A stretch of DNA of 64,000 bases from Novosphingobium sp. SG707 (GCF_012275515.1 NZ_JAAZQL010000003.1:564833-628832); one strand, 5' to 3'; shown: positions 33,253 to 47,368, counted from the first letter of the stretch. The notes: generated by a model from the sequence alone, not told the origin. Numbers and translations are program-made.

Positions 33253-33876
33253 TCAGGCCGACATATGGCTGAAGATGTCGTGATCGGGCCATCCGGCCAG
33301 ATCGAGTTCCGCCCGCGCGGGAAGGAAGTCGAAACATGCCTGCGCCAATGCGGTGCGCCCTTCGCGCTCAAGCCGCGTGACCAGAATGGCATGGGCGGCA
33401 TGCAGATAGCGCACATCGCTGGCCGCATATTCTCGCTGGGCGTCGGACAGTTCGGCCCCGCCCCAGTCGCTCGACTGCTGCTGCTTGCTCAATTCCTTGC
33501 CCAGCAATTCGCGCACCAGATCCTTGAGGCCATGCCGGTCGGTATAGGTGCGCACCAATTTGCTGGCGATCTTGGTGCAGAACACCGGCGCCGCCGTCAC
33601 GCCCAGATAATGCTGGATCGCGGCAATGTCGAAACGGGCAAAGTGATAGATCTTCACCCGCTCCGGATCGGCCAGCACGGCTTTCAGGTTGGGCGCAGCG
33701 TAAGTGCTGCCGGGCTTGAAGCGGACGAGATGCTCGTCGCCCCGCCCGTCGGCAATTTGCACGACGCACAGCCGGTCGCGGGCCGTGATAAGGCCCATGG
33801 TTTCGGTGTCCACCGCAATCGGGCCGGGAGCCAGCACGCCTTCGGGGAGATCTTCTTCGTGGAGATAGACAGCCAT
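33253..33876 (-). CDS. rnd: Ribonuclease D-type 3'-5' exonuclease
   Basis: 207 residues from the ATG at 33876. It consists of the DEDDy exonuclease domain alone: AVDTETMGL (DxE), HFARFDIAAIQHYLG (second Asp) and YAASDVRYLHAAH (Tyr and last Asp). The C-terminal HRDC domains of E. coli RNase D are missing, which is usual for the short alphaproteobacterial form. It probably trims tRNA or other structured RNA 3' ends. The open frame continues to 34566 but overlaps ung on the other strand there. Confidence 0.88.
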   Translation of the reverse strand: MAVYLHEEDLPEGVLAPGPIAVDTETMGLITARDRLCVVQIADGRGDEHLVRFKPGSTYAAPNLKAVLADPERVKIYHFARFDIAAIQHYLGVTAAPVFCTKIASKLVRTYTDRHGLKDLVRELLGKELSKQQQSSDWGGAELSDAQREYAASDVRYLHAAHAILVTRLEREGRTALAQACFDFLPARAELDLAGWPDHDIFSHMSA

Positions 33877-33942
33877 TGTGCCAAAATGCTTAGGACGAAG
33901 CGGGCGACCTGAAAAGCCCTGAAAGCGGCGGGAAGGCAGATT

Positions 33943-34629
33943 ATGACGGCAAGTGACGCAGTTCCCACAAGTTGGCGCGAGGCGCTTGATGGCGTACTCT
34001 CCACGCCCGAGGCGCGGCGGCTGGGCGGTTTTCTTAAAAGCGAGGAAGCGGCGGGCAAGGTGATCTTCCCTCCGCGCGGGCAAAGGCTGGCCGCGCTGGC
34101 GCTGACGCCTCTCGAGGAGGTCAAGGTGGTGATTTTGGGCCAGGACCCCTATCACGGGCCGGGACAGGCCCATGGCCTGAGCTTTTCCGTGCAACAGGGC
34201 GTGCGCGTGCCCCCCAGTCTGGTCAATATCTACAAGGAGCTGAAAACAGACGTCGGCTTTGTCCCGCCCGCCCATGGCGATCTGTCCTCCTGGGCGCGTC
34301 AGGGCGTGCTGCTGCTCAACAATGCGCTGACCGTCGAGCAGGGGCAGGCCGGATCGCACCAGAATCGCGGATGGGAGGCGATTACCGATGCCTGCGTGGC
34401 GGCGGTGGCGAAAGGGCCTTTGCCATGTGTCTTCATGCTCTGGGGCAGCCATGCGCAGAAGAAGGCGGCGCGCGTGCCGGGGCTGAACGACGGGCGACAT
34501 CTGGTGCTCAAGGCTCCACACCCCAGCCCGCTCTCGGCCTATAACGGCTGGTTCGGCAGCCGCCATTTTTCAAAGGCCAACGAATTTCTTGAATCTGTAG
34601 GACGATCCCCGATCGACTGGTCGCTTTAA
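33943..34629 (+). CDS. ung: Uracil-DNA glycosylase, family 1
   Basis: 228 residues. All family 1 motifs are visible: the water-activating loop VVILGQDPYHGPGQAHGLSF (Asp in GQDPYH), the LLLNNALTVEQGQAGSH block and the leucine-intercalation loop HPSPLSAYNGWFGSRHFSKAN. It removes uracil from DNA in base excision repair. It is divergent from the RNase D/lptC/lptA group, with 66 bases between the starts. Confidence 0.96.
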   Translation: MTASDAVPTSWREALDGVLSTPEARRLGGFLKSEEAAGKVIFPPRGQRLAALALTPLEEVKVVILGQDPYHGPGQAHGLSFSVQQGVRVPPSLVNIYKELKTDVGFVPPAHGDLSSWARQGVLLLNNALTVEQGQAGSHQNRGWEAITDACVAAVAKGPLPCVFMLWGSHAQKKAARVPGLNDGRHLVLKAPHPSPLSAYNGWFGSRHFSKANEFLESVGRSPIDWSL

Positions 34630-34718
34630 AAAGAAGTTTCCAACTGCAGCCATGGAATCATTGCCTACATAGGAGTGATTATTCACAATGTGGCCATCTT
34701 CTCTTGAAAGGGATGGCC

Positions 34719-35372
34719 ATGAACATCATCGATTTGCAGAAAGCTATTGGCGCAAAACCCGATGGCGTCTGGGGTGACTTGTCTCGTAAAGCCTTGCTAA
34801 GCACTTTTACCAGCGCGAACACGGCCCCGCTCGGTGCCGACCAGATCAAGACTTTCGCCACGCGGCTGGGCGTGTCGGTCAAGCAATTGGCCGCCGTCGC
34901 CAAGGTCGAGGCCGCAGGCAGCGGGTACGACAAAGACGGCCGCCCCAAGGTCCTGTTTGAACGCCATAAATTCCACAAATACACCGGCGGCAAATATTCG
35001 GTGTGCAGTTTCAGCAACCCGCAGTCGGGCGGTTATAACGAAAACAGTTGGGACAAATTGCTGGGCGCGATCGTCACCGGAGAGATCGATGCCGCCTTCA
35101 TGGCCTGCTCATGGGGCAAGTTTCAGGTGCTGGGCGAATATTGGGACGATTTCGACTATGCCTCGCCCTATGCTCTGGCCCTGTCCACCGTTGCGTCCGA
35201 GGCTGGCCATTATCTCCTGCTGGTCCACTATATCGAGACCAACAGGCTGCAGGACGAAATGGCCGCGCTCTCGACCAATCCGGAAACCTGCCGCGCCTTT
35301 GCCAAGGCCTATAACGGCCCCGCTTATGTGCAGTTCGACTATCACAACAAGCTGGCCGCCGCGATGAAGTGA
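34719..35372 (+). CDS. N-acetylmuramidase-domain endolysin-like protein
   Basis: 217 residues from the ATG at 34719, six bases after AAAGGG; an ATG at 34713 is too close to that site. A short N-terminal peptidoglycan-binding-like segment (IDLQKAIGAKPDGVWGDLSRKALL) precedes the muramidase domain (DUF3380 type), with the Glu of VAKVEAAGSGYD as likely catalytic residue, followed by VLFERHKFHKYTGG and CSWGKFQVLGEYWDDFDY. There is no signal peptide. Such proteins are mostly phage endolysins, but no other phage gene is nearby, so this is an orphan or domesticated lysin. Confidence 0.82.
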   Translation: MNIIDLQKAIGAKPDGVWGDLSRKALLSTFTSANTAPLGADQIKTFATRLGVSVKQLAAVAKVEAAGSGYDKDGRPKVLFERHKFHKYTGGKYSVCSFSNPQSGGYNENSWDKLLGAIVTGEIDAAFMACSWGKFQVLGEYWDDFDYASPYALALSTVASEAGHYLLLVHYIETNRLQDEMAALSTNPETCRAFAKAYNGPAYVQFDYHNKLAAAMK

Positions 35373-35397
35373 GGCAGGGCGGCGGTTTGGGGCCGCC

Positions 35398-35604
35398 CTA
35401 AAACCTCTGCCAGAGCGCCAGGGCGATGTCGAAAAAGGTGATCCCGGCAATCGGCGCGATAAACAGCAGCAGCAGATTGATCCCCACCAGCGACAGCATC
35501 ACCCCCTCGCGCCGTTTGCCCAGTTCGGGCCGGTCTCGGCGGGGCGGCGGGCTCCACGGGTCGGGCGGAGGCCAAGGATCGCGTGTGTCGAGGAACATGG
35601 GCAT
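35398..35604 (-). CDS. Small membrane protein of unknown function
   Basis: 68 residues: a Pro/Arg-rich N-terminus (DPWPPPDPWSPPPRRDRPE) followed by one membrane helix (MLSLVGINLLLLFIAPIAGITFF). No family is recognised. It is convergent with the muramidase gene. An overlapping frame of 104 residues on the same strand looks non-coding. Confidence 0.5.
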   Translation of the reverse strand: MPMFLDTRDPWPPPDPWSPPPRRDRPELGKRREGVMLSLVGINLLLLFIAPIAGITFFDIALALWQRF

Positions 35605-35661
35605 CGACTCCGGTGTGTTGCCGGCATTCTACGCCATGGCCTGCCCAATGCTCCATAGAAA

Positions 35662-35691
35662 AAGCGCCGGCAGGTTGCCCCGCCGGCGCTT
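35662..35691. terminator. Intrinsic terminator downstream of gltBD
   Basis: The arms AAGCGCCGGC (35662-35671) and GCCGGCGCTT (35682-35691) are perfect complements with a ten-base loop and T-runs on both sides. It lies just past the gltD stop on the - strand. Confidence 0.85.
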
Positions 35692-35715
35692 CTTTTTACC
35701 CGTTTGTGTGCCCGA

Positions 35716-37152
35716 TCAGCGGGGCAGTTCCGTCACGCCCATCAGCGCCTCGTCCACCGCGCGCGCGGCCTGACGGCCCTCGCGGATGGCCCAGACGACA
35801 AGGCTCTGACCGCGGCGCATGTCGCCGCAGGCAAAGATCTTGTCATCGCTGGTGCGATAATTGTTGGTGTCGGCCTTCACATTGCCGCGCGCGTCCAGTT
35901 CAACGCCAGCCTGATCGAGCAGACCTTGCTTGCGCGGACCGACAAAGCCCATGGCGAGGAAGATCAGGTCGGCCTTGAGCGTGAATTCGCTGCCCGGCAC
36001 TTCGACCATCTTGCCGCCTTCCCATTCGACGCGGACGCATTCGAGGCCGGTGACGACCCCGTTTTCGCCTACGACGCGCTTGGTCAGCACGGCGAATTCG
36101 CGCGACACGCCTTCTTCGTGGCTCGACGAGGTGCGCAGTTTGAGCGGCCAGTTCGGCCAGCTCAGAGCCTTGTTTTCCTTCACCGGCGGCTGGGGCATGA
36201 TTTCCAGCTGCGTTACCGACAGGGCACCCTGACGGTTCGACGTACCGACGCAGTCGCTGCCTGTGTCGCCGCCGCCGATCACCACGACATGCTTGCCCGT
36301 GGCGGTCAGCGAGCCGCGCGGTGCGGCGCGGATTTCATCATCGCCCGCCACGCGCTTGTTCTGCTGGGTCAGGAATTCCATGGCAAAGCGCACGCCCTGC
36401 ATTTCATAGCCCGGAATGTTGAGCGGACGCGGATCTTCCGCACCGCCTGCCAGCACGATGGCGTCGAAGTTTTCCTTCAGCGACTCGACCGAAACATGCA
36501 CGCCCACCTCGACCGAGGTGCGGAAGGCCACGCCTTCGGCTTCCATCTGCACCATGCGGCGGTTGATAAGGTGCTTTTCCATTTTGAAGTCGGGGATGCC
36601 GTAACGCATAAGCCCGCCCACGCGGTCGTTCTTTTCAAACACCGTGACCGAATGGCCCGCGCGCGCCAGCTGCTGCGCAGCGGCCAGACCCGCCGGGCCC
36701 GAACCCACCACGGCCACTGACTTGCCGGTCTTCTTGGCAGCCACCTGCGCGGTGATCCAACCGTTCTCCCAGCCCTTGTCGACGATCGCGCATTCGATCG
36801 ACTTGATCGTCACCGGCTGGTCCACGATGTTCAGCGTGCAGGCTGCCTCGCAAGGCGCGGGACAGATGCGGCCGGTGAACTCGGGGAAATTGTTGGTCGA
36901 ATGCAGCACTTCAAGCGCATTCTGCCAATCGCCCTCATAGACCAGATGGTTCCAGTCCGGGATGATGTTGTTCACCGGACAGCCATTGTGACAATAGGGA
37001 ATGCCGCAATTCATGCAGCGCGAGGCCTGTGCTTTGAGCGCAGGCTCGGCATGCGGGATCACGAATTCCTTGTAATGCTTCACGCGCTCCGCCGGGTCCG
37101 CATAGGTGCGGTCCTGACGGTCAAGCTCGAGAAAGCCGGTTTCCTTGCCCAT
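35716..37152 (-). CDS. gltD: Glutamate synthase (NADPH) small subunit
   Basis: 478 residues. The N-terminal Cys-rich region ([38 protein letters not shown]) binds the 4Fe-4S clusters. The FAD motif [20 protein letters not shown] and the NADPH motif [12 protein letters not shown] follow, and a C-terminal [21 protein letters not shown] closes the flavin site. It passes electrons from NADPH to GltB for the synthesis of two glutamates from glutamine and 2-oxoglutarate. It lies 23 bases after gltB, in one operon. Confidence 0.97.
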   Translation of the reverse strand: MGKETGFLELDRQDRTYADPAERVKHYKEFVIPHAEPALKAQASRCMNCGIPYCHNGCPVNNIIPDWNHLVYEGDWQNALEVLHSTNNFPEFTGRICPAPCEAACTLNIVDQPVTIKSIECAIVDKGWENGWITAQVAAKKTGKSVAVVGSGPAGLAAAQQLARAGHSVTVFEKNDRVGGLMRYGIPDFKMEKHLINRRMVQMEAEGVAFRTSVEVGVHVSVESLKENFDAIVLAGGAEDPRPLNIPGYEMQGVRFAMEFLTQQNKRVAGDDEIRAAPRGSLTATGKHVVVIGGGDTGSDCVGTSNRQGALSVTQLEIMPQPPVKENKALSWPNWPLKLRTSSSHEEGVSREFAVLTKRVVGENGVVTGLECVRVEWEGGKMVEVPGSEFTLKADLIFLAMGFVGPRKQGLLDQAGVELDARGNVKADTNNYRTSDDKIFACGDMRRGQSLVVWAIREGRQAARAVDEALMGVTELPR

Positions 37153-37175
37153 GTGTAATTCCTTCCTTCTCGAAC

Positions 37176-41816
<4,641 letters not shown>

Positions 41817-42072
41817 CGATTATCTATCCCAATCTCGCGCCCTCTGCCGTCTCTCTGGCAGGGCGCAACCTGAACCCGTGTATCTGGAGCGCGAATCCCC
41901 CACCCGCGCAGGCGCGGGGGAGATGACGCATCATGCCCCATGGCGTCAGAACGCAGCTTTTGCAACCGCGAAAGGACACAAACGGCGTATTTGGCGCGTT
42001 TCTGACGAAAGGATTTGCCGTTTAAGCGCCATTTGTCGGTGTAATCATGCGCCGGGGCAGGGTGTGGGGAAA

Positions 42073-43233
42073 CTATTTAACGTCGCGCAGCGAGGCCAGC
42101 GCGGCGCGCAGCGCATCGCCGGTGCCATCCGGGGCAGGGGCCAGCGCAGGCTCGCAAGTGGTTGTTTTGGTTTCCTGCGGGGCGTTCTGGTGACGCTGCA
42201 GGGCCAGAGACAGCCGCGCAAGCAGCTCGACATGGCTGAGCGAATCGAGCGAGGCCGAGGCGATATGGTCGGCTGCGCTTGGGCCGTCGAGCTTGAGCGA
42301 GGGAAAGCCCCCGCAGCTTTTGGCCGCAGCCACAGGTGCGGCAGGCAGCTCGGGCTCGGCTGCAATCTCGGGCGCCTTTTCGGCCGTCGCCAGCGGCGAG
42401 GGAGCCGCCGACGTGGCTTCGACCACAGGGATCGCTTCAGCGGCCGACTCAGTCTCCACCACAGCTTCCACCGGGCTGGGGTCGATCTTGAAGAAACGAA
42501 ACGGCTGGATGGCCGGAGTTTCAACCACCGGCTCGGGTTTCACGGGCTCGGCCTTAGGGGGGGCGGTTTTCACTCTGGTTTCGACCGGCCGCTCCATGAT
42601 GGCCACGATTTCCTGGGGCTTCCAGTCCCACGAAGGTTCTTCGGCGGGCGGCGGCGGCGGCGGCACATCGTGCAGCACCTGCCATGTTTCGGCCACCGGC
42701 GGGGGAGGGGCATAGCTGGGGCCTAATGCGGCCTCGGTCATCTGCGGCCCGGGGGCGGCGGCCGGTTCGGGGGCGGGCGCATGGGCAGGGTCATTGTCGA
42801 AACCATGCGCGCCCAATTCGGCATGGGCCTGAATCGGCTGGCGCGCGGGAAAGTCGGGGTGTGCATCGGCGCTGCGGCGGCGCAGAGGAGCCGATTCGCC
42901 GGTCTTTTCGCGGCGGGCCTGCTGCCACGCGCTCTGCGAAAAAGCCTGGTGCGGGGCCAGCACCCGCACCGCAGCCCAGCCCAGCAAAGCACCGACCAGC
43001 CCAAAAGCCACTGCCAACAACAGCCGGGCCGTCGTCCCCAGCGGGGGCGTCGCCATCGGCAGGATCAGGTCAAGCCGGGCCGAAAGCACGATCCGCTCGA
43101 TCAGCTCTCCGCGGACCGCCAGCGTTGAAAGTGCGAAAGTGGCAGCCAGCCACACCGGCACAACCGTGGCGAACAACGGGTGATGGGTGATGCCTTGCCA
43201 GCCCTGTCCCGCAGAAGTGTGCTTCGTTGCCAA
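42073..43233 (-). CDS. Proline/alanine-rich membrane protein of unknown function
   Basis: 386 residues. Two hydrophobic segments near the N-terminus (LFATVVPVWLAATFALSTLAV and LLLAVAFGLVGALLGWAAVRVL) are followed by a long Pro/Ala/Glu-rich, probably disordered region with runs such as APPPPVAETW and VPPPPPPAEEP. A short conserved-looking end follows (DSLSHVELLARLSLALQRHQ). I know no function; the layout is similar to envelope-spanning or scaffold proteins. It is monocistronic as far as can be seen. Confidence 0.72.
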   Translation of the reverse strand: MATKHTSAGQGWQGITHHPLFATVVPVWLAATFALSTLAVRGELIERIVLSARLDLILPMATPPLGTTARLLLAVAFGLVGALLGWAAVRVLAPHQAFSQSAWQQARREKTGESAPLRRRSADAHPDFPARQPIQAHAELGAHGFDNDPAHAPAPEPAAAPGPQMTEAALGPSYAPPPPVAETWQVLHDVPPPPPPAEEPSWDWKPQEIVAIMERPVETRVKTAPPKAEPVKPEPVVETPAIQPFRFFKIDPSPVEAVVETESAAEAIPVVEATSAAPSPLATAEKAPEIAAEPELPAAPVAAAKSCGGFPSLKLDGPSAADHIASASLDSLSHVELLARLSLALQRHQNAPQETKTTTCEPALAPAPDGTGDALRAALASLRDVK

Positions 43234-43308
43234 AGTCGCGCCCTTACGTCCTGCCCGTTGCGTGTTCGATATGTGCTTTTCCGGTGTATTCCGGGGCGAA
43301 TCGGGGTG

Positions 43309-44550
43309 TTATGCCGCCTCGCTTTCCGAATTTACACCATTAACCGGTGCCAGCATTTGGTAAACATTGAGATAACGCTTGGCATTGGTGGCCCAGTCAT
43401 GCGCATTTTCCACATGAGAGCGCCCCGCCGCAAGCCTTTGCGGCCAATTTGAGCGATCGGAGAGCAGTCCGGCCAAAGCCTTGGCGCAGGCGGCCGGATC
43501 GTCGGGCGTGAAAAGGGTTCCGGTCACGCCATCGCTCATCAATTCGCGGTGCCCGCCCACGTCGCTCGCCGCCACCAGCTTGCCCTGCGCCATCGCCTCC
43601 AGCGGCTTCAAGGGCGTGACCAGATCGGTCAACCGGCTCTTTTTGCGCGGATAAGCCATGATGTCGCACAGCGCATAGTAACGCTCGACCTGGGAATGGG
43701 GCACCCGGCCCATGAAGCGGATCGCATGGGCCGCGCTCGACGCCGCTGCGCGCTCACGCAAAGCCGCCTCCATCGGCCCGCCGCCCACCAGCAGCAGGCG
43801 CGCATCGGAATGGACCGCGATCAGGCCCGGCATCGCGTCGATCAGATCGTCAATGCCCTCATAATCATAAAAGCTGCCGATAAAGCCGATCACCGGGCCC
43901 CAAGAACCATCGGCGCCCAGCCCCAGTTCGTCGGCCAGCGCCGATTCGCGGGCCACCGGCTGGCCAAACATCGCCAGATCGACGCCATTGGGCATAATGG
44001 TGATTCGCGCCGGATCATTGCCCCGCGCGATCAGATCGCCCTTCAGCCCCTGACAGATCGTAACCACCGCATCCGCGCCGCTAACTACGTGATTTTCCAG
44101 GGTGCGGGTCAGCATATATTTGATGTCGCCTTCGCGCCCGGTGCCATTGCCCACGGCCGCATCCTCCCAAAAGGCGCGGATTTCATAGACCAGTGGAATA
44201 CCCAGCTTCCTTGCCACCCGCAGCCCCGCCATCCCGCACAAAGCGGGCGAATGAGCATGCAGCACATCGGGCCGCCAGTCGCGGCAAACCTGCTCCACCG
44301 CGCGGGAAAAGGCGCCGATTTCGCGCCATTCGCGCAGCCCCGCCGGTCCCTTGGCCTGCCCCCGCGTGCGGTAAAAGGTCAGTCCTTCGGCTTCCTCGCA
44401 ATCGGGCCCGTCGGCATAATGACGCAGGCCCGTCACCCCGCGCACCTCCAGTCCAAGCCCCTCCTGCGCCTTGAGAATCGCGCGGGTGCGAAACGTATAG
44501 CCGCTGTGCAGCGGCAGCGAATGGTCGAGCAGGTGCAGGATGCGTGTCAT
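43309..44550 (-). CDS. Glycosyltransferase family 4, exosortase-A-system type (TIGR04063-like)
   Basis: 413 residues. The N-terminus ILHLLDHSLPLHSGYTFRTRAI is the characteristic start of the PEP-CTERM/exosortase A-associated GT4 subfamily; YEIRAFWEDAAVGNGTGREGD and TICQGLKGDL are further subfamily features. The C-terminal donor region contains RFMGRVPHSQVERYYALCDIM and KPLEAMAQGKLVAASDVGGH. It is divergent from a small gene and a ligase of the same system type. No exosortase or PEP-CTERM protein is encoded in the window, so its partners are probably elsewhere in the genome. Confidence 0.85.
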   Translation of the reverse strand: MTRILHLLDHSLPLHSGYTFRTRAILKAQEGLGLEVRGVTGLRHYADGPDCEEAEGLTFYRTRGQAKGPAGLREWREIGAFSRAVEQVCRDWRPDVLHAHSPALCGMAGLRVARKLGIPLVYEIRAFWEDAAVGNGTGREGDIKYMLTRTLENHVVSGADAVVTICQGLKGDLIARGNDPARITIMPNGVDLAMFGQPVARESALADELGLGADGSWGPVIGFIGSFYDYEGIDDLIDAMPGLIAVHSDARLLLVGGGPMEAALRERAAASSAAHAIRFMGRVPHSQVERYYALCDIMAYPRKKSRLTDLVTPLKPLEAMAQGKLVAASDVGGHRELMSDGVTGTLFTPDDPAACAKALAGLLSDRSNWPQRLAAGRSHVENAHDWATNAKRYLNVYQMLAPVNGVNSESEAA

Positions 44551-44699
44551 GGCGCAATTCCTAGGTGATAAAGGCTTAACGTCCCGTCAACTGCTGCTTG
44601 CTATGCCTTAATCAAAGGCTGGCGCATTGCTGATTCCAGGCCGCCGATTCTTGGCTGCCGCGCGAAGGGCGAAGTAAAGGCAAAGAGGGCATCTCTTCG

Positions 44700-44864
44700 A
44701 TGATTGACTATTTCTCGATCGCCTTGACCCATGGCCTGCTGGTGCTGGTCGCGCTGCGCCTGTTGACGCGCGCCGATCTGGATCGCGACCCCGCGCCCGA
44801 AGAAGAAGTGCCGCTGGAAGCCGAGCCCGAGAAGAAGGCCAAGTGGAGGGTGCGCCGTGCTTGA
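44700..44864 (+). CDS. 54-residue membrane-associated small protein
   Basis: The ATG at 44700 follows GAGGG. The protein starts MIDYFSIALTHGLLVLVALRLL (one membrane helix) and continues with a charged tail (EEEVPLEAEPEKKAKW...). Its stop overlaps the GTG start of the ligase gene at 44857, so the two are likely co-translated. I do not recognise a family. The tight coupling supports a real gene, possibly a small partner of the ligase. Confidence 0.6.
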   Translation: MIDYFSIALTHGLLVLVALRLLTRADLDRDPAPEEEVPLEAEPEKKAKWRVRRA

Positions 44865-46230
44865 TCTTTTCCTCACCGGTTTTGTCGCCCTGATCCTGCT
44901 GATGGGGCTGCGCAAGCCCTTTATCTGGGTGCTGGCCTTCCTCTATGTCGATATCGTTGCGCCGCAAAAGATCTCTTACGCGCTGCTCACCAATGTCCAG
45001 CTCTCGCTGGTGGTGTTCTTTCTCGCGGTGGTCGGCTGGCTGTTTTTCGACAACAAACAGGGCGCGCGGGTCAGCGGTCGTCAGGTGCTGATGCTGCTTC
45101 TCCTGATCTATTGCTATTTCACCACACAATCGGCCGATTTCCCGGTCGAGGCGGCGGATAAATGGTCGTGGGTGTGGAAGTCGCTGGTCTGGGCGATGTT
45201 CCTGCCGCTGGCGCTGCGCACGCAATTGCGCATCGAGGCTGCGGCTCTGGTGATGGTGCTTTCGGCCTCCGCGCTGATCTTGGACGGCGCGCTGAAAACC
45301 ATGGCGGGCGGCGGCGGCTATGGCACGCTCAAGCTGTTCATCAATGACAATAACGGCCTCTATGAAGGTTCGACCATTTCCTGCGTGGCCATCGCGATCA
45401 TCCCGCTGGCGCTCTGGCTGGCGCGCGACGGCACGATCTTTCCCGCCAACAGCCGCACGCGCCTGTTCGCCTATGGGCTGGCCTTTGCCGGCCTGTTGAT
45501 CCCTATCGGCACCGAGGCGCGCACGGGTCTGCTCTGCGCCGGGCTGCTGGCGGTGCTGATGATGCGGGCGGTGAAATATCGCTGGCTCTATGTCGGCGGT
45601 CTGGCGTTGGCGGCGGTGCTGGTTCAGCCCTTGCTGCCCAACAGTTTCTCCAACCGCATGGGCACGATCCAGAACAATCAGTCCGACCAGTCGGCCGCGA
45701 CGCGTCTTGCGGTGTGGAAATGGACGATCAATTATGCGACCGAACATCCCTTTGGCGGCGGCTTTGACGCCTTCCGCGGCAACAAGCTGGAGATCATCAC
45801 GAGCGAGGATGATGGTTTCGGCAGCAATTCGACCAAGATCATGGATCAGGGCCGCGCCTTCCACTCGGCCTATTTCGAAATGCTGGGCGAACAGGGCTGG
45901 CCGGGTCTGGCGTTGTGGCTGACGCTGCAGATCAGCGGGCTGATCCAGCTTGAAGGCGTGCGCCGCCGGTTGCGCAAGAGCGATGCGCCGTCGGACCGGC
46001 GCTATGCCGATCTGGCGCTGGCGCTTCAGCAGGGGCACTTCGTCTATCTGCTCGGCGCGGCCTTTGTGGGCATCGCGTTCCAGCCCTTCGTCTATATGCT
46101 GATCGCGCTGCAGATCGCGCTGGTGCAGCAGGTGCGGCGCAAGACCGCGCCCGTGGCCGTGGCCCAGCGCCGGATGCAGGTGCCGGGAGAAAAGCCTTTG
46201 GCGGCACACGCCCCGGCCGCTGCCAACTGA
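44857..46230 (+). CDS. O-glycosylation ligase/O-antigen ligase-family protein, exosortase-A-system type (TIGR03097-like)
   Basis: 457 residues from a GTG at 44857. There are about ten helices. Subfamily features are LRKPFIWVLAFLYVDIVAPQKI near the start, and GYGTLKLFINDNNGLYEGS, where family members show the sequence (I/N)-x-DNN. The typical Wzy_C-type large loop with HS-AYFEMLGEQGWPGLAL follows. It may transfer or polymerise glycans linked to the exosortase/EPS pathway. The gene is followed directly by an OafA-type acyltransferase gene. Confidence 0.82.
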   Translation: MLDLFLTGFVALILLMGLRKPFIWVLAFLYVDIVAPQKISYALLTNVQLSLVVFFLAVVGWLFFDNKQGARVSGRQVLMLLLLIYCYFTTQSADFPVEAADKWSWVWKSLVWAMFLPLALRTQLRIEAAALVMVLSASALILDGALKTMAGGGGYGTLKLFINDNNGLYEGSTISCVAIAIIPLALWLARDGTIFPANSRTRLFAYGLAFAGLLIPIGTEARTGLLCAGLLAVLMMRAVKYRWLYVGGLALAAVLVQPLLPNSFSNRMGTIQNNQSDQSAATRLAVWKWTINYATEHPFGGGFDAFRGNKLEIITSEDDGFGSNSTKIMDQGRAFHSAYFEMLGEQGWPGLALWLTLQISGLIQLEGVRRRLRKSDAPSDRRYADLALALQQGHFVYLLGAAFVGIAFQPFVYMLIALQIALVQQVRRKTAPVAVAQRRMQVPGEKPLAAHAPAAAN

Positions 46231-46240
46231 GCGGCCGACC

Positions 46241-47368
46241 ATGGGGGCGGCGTTGATGGACAGGACGCAGCAGACCGCCGCCCTGCCGGGCGCCCGCGCT
46301 CTTGCGCCCCAGCTTGATGCGCTGACGGGCTTGCGCGGGCTGGCGGCGTGGTATGTCGTGCTGTTCCACACGCGCGTCACGCTGAAGGCTACGGTGGGGC
46401 CGATGGCCTATGCCTTTCTCAGCCATGGCTATCTGGCGGTCGATCTGTTCTTTATCCTCTCGGGCTTTGTGCTGTGGCATTCGGGCGCGGATAATCCGGC
46501 CTATCGCGGGGCGCGGGGCATGGCGCGCTTCTGGCTGCGGCGGATCGCGCGGATCTGGCCTTTGCATATGGTGCTGCTCGGCGGGTTTGTCGCGCTGGTG
46601 GGGCTGCTGGCGGCCACGGGGCGCGATACCAGCTTCTATCGCTGGGGCGAATTGCCGCTCCATGTGTTGCTGATGCAGAACTGGGGCATGACCATCGGGC
46701 TGATGTGGAATGAACCGGCATGGTCGATTTCCTGCGAATGGGCGGCCTATCTGCTGTTTCCCTTTACGGTGATGGCCGCGCCGTGGCGTGATTGGTCGAC
46801 CGGCGCGCTGGTGGCGCTGGGCTGCGCCCTGCTGGCGGCGCTGTGGGCTTATTTCGCGCTGCATGGCTCGGCTGATTATCTGGGGTATGAAATCCAGCGC
46901 ACGGGGCTGATGCGCTGTCTGCTGGAATTCTGGATGGGCAACGTGCTGCGGATGCTGTGGGCCCGCTGGCGCGATGTGCCCGATATCTGCACCGGGGCCT
47001 GGGCGGCGATGATCGCCCTGCTCGAAGGGGGTGTGGTGCTGCAACTGCCCGAGGCGTCCTATGTGCCGGGCGCCTTTGCCGCGCTCATCCTTGCGCTTTC
47101 GCTGGAGGACCGCACGCCTGCGCGTCTGCTGCGTTCCGGTCCGCTGCACTGGCTGGGCGAGATCAGCTATTCAACCTATCTGTCCCATTTTTTGCTGTTT
47201 ATCGTCTTCAAGATGCTCTTCGTCGGATCCGATCTGACGGTGGGGCTGGGCAAGCTGGCCCTGTTCCTGATGATCGTGCTGGCGGCCTCGGCGGCGCTCT
47301 ACCGGCTGGTGGAAAAACCGGCGCAGCATTGGCTGCTGCGCCGGGGAGAAGCACGCTTAACGGCTTGA
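46241..47368 (+). CDS. Acyltransferase 3 (OafA-type) membrane O-acyltransferase
   Basis: 375 residues from ATG 46241 (ATG 46256 is an alternative). About ten helices. The N-terminus DALTGLRGLAAWYVVLFHTRV holds the conserved Arg and His; FFILSGFVLWH, WLRRIARIWPLH, WSISCEWAAYLLFP and SYSTYLSHFLLFIVF are family landmarks. It is not followed by an SGNH domain. It probably acetylates a glycan handled by the ligase gene just upstream. The gene ends 12 bases inside the convergent FkbM gene. Confidence 0.9.
   Translation: MGAALMDRTQQTAALPGARALAPQLDALTGLRGLAAWYVVLFHTRVTLKATVGPMAYAFLSHGYLAVDLFFILSGFVLWHSGADNPAYRGARGMARFWLRRIARIWPLHMVLLGGFVALVGLLAATGRDTSFYRWGELPLHVLLMQNWGMTIGLMWNEPAWSISCEWAAYLLFPFTVMAAPWRDWSTGALVALGCALLAALWAYFALHGSADYLGYEIQRTGLMRCLLEFWMGNVLRMLWARWRDVPDICTGAWAAMIALLEGGVVLQLPEASYVPGAFAALILALSLEDRTPARLLRSGPLHWLGEISYSTYLSHFLLFIVFKMLFVGSDLTVGLGKLALFLMIVLAASAALYRLVEKPAQHWLLRRGEARLTA

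Noticed and set aside
33253..34566. 437-codon version of the RNase D frame
   Set aside because: The N-terminal part overlaps ung on the opposite strand; the conserved protein begins at the ATG at 33876.
34704..35372. Muramidase gene as evidence for a prophage
   Set aside because: No integrase, tail, capsid or holin genes and no att-like repeats are visible nearby.
44608..46380. 590-codon open frame antisense to the exosortase-type ligase
   Set aside because: Shadow frame covering the ligase and small gene; no signal peptide or domain.
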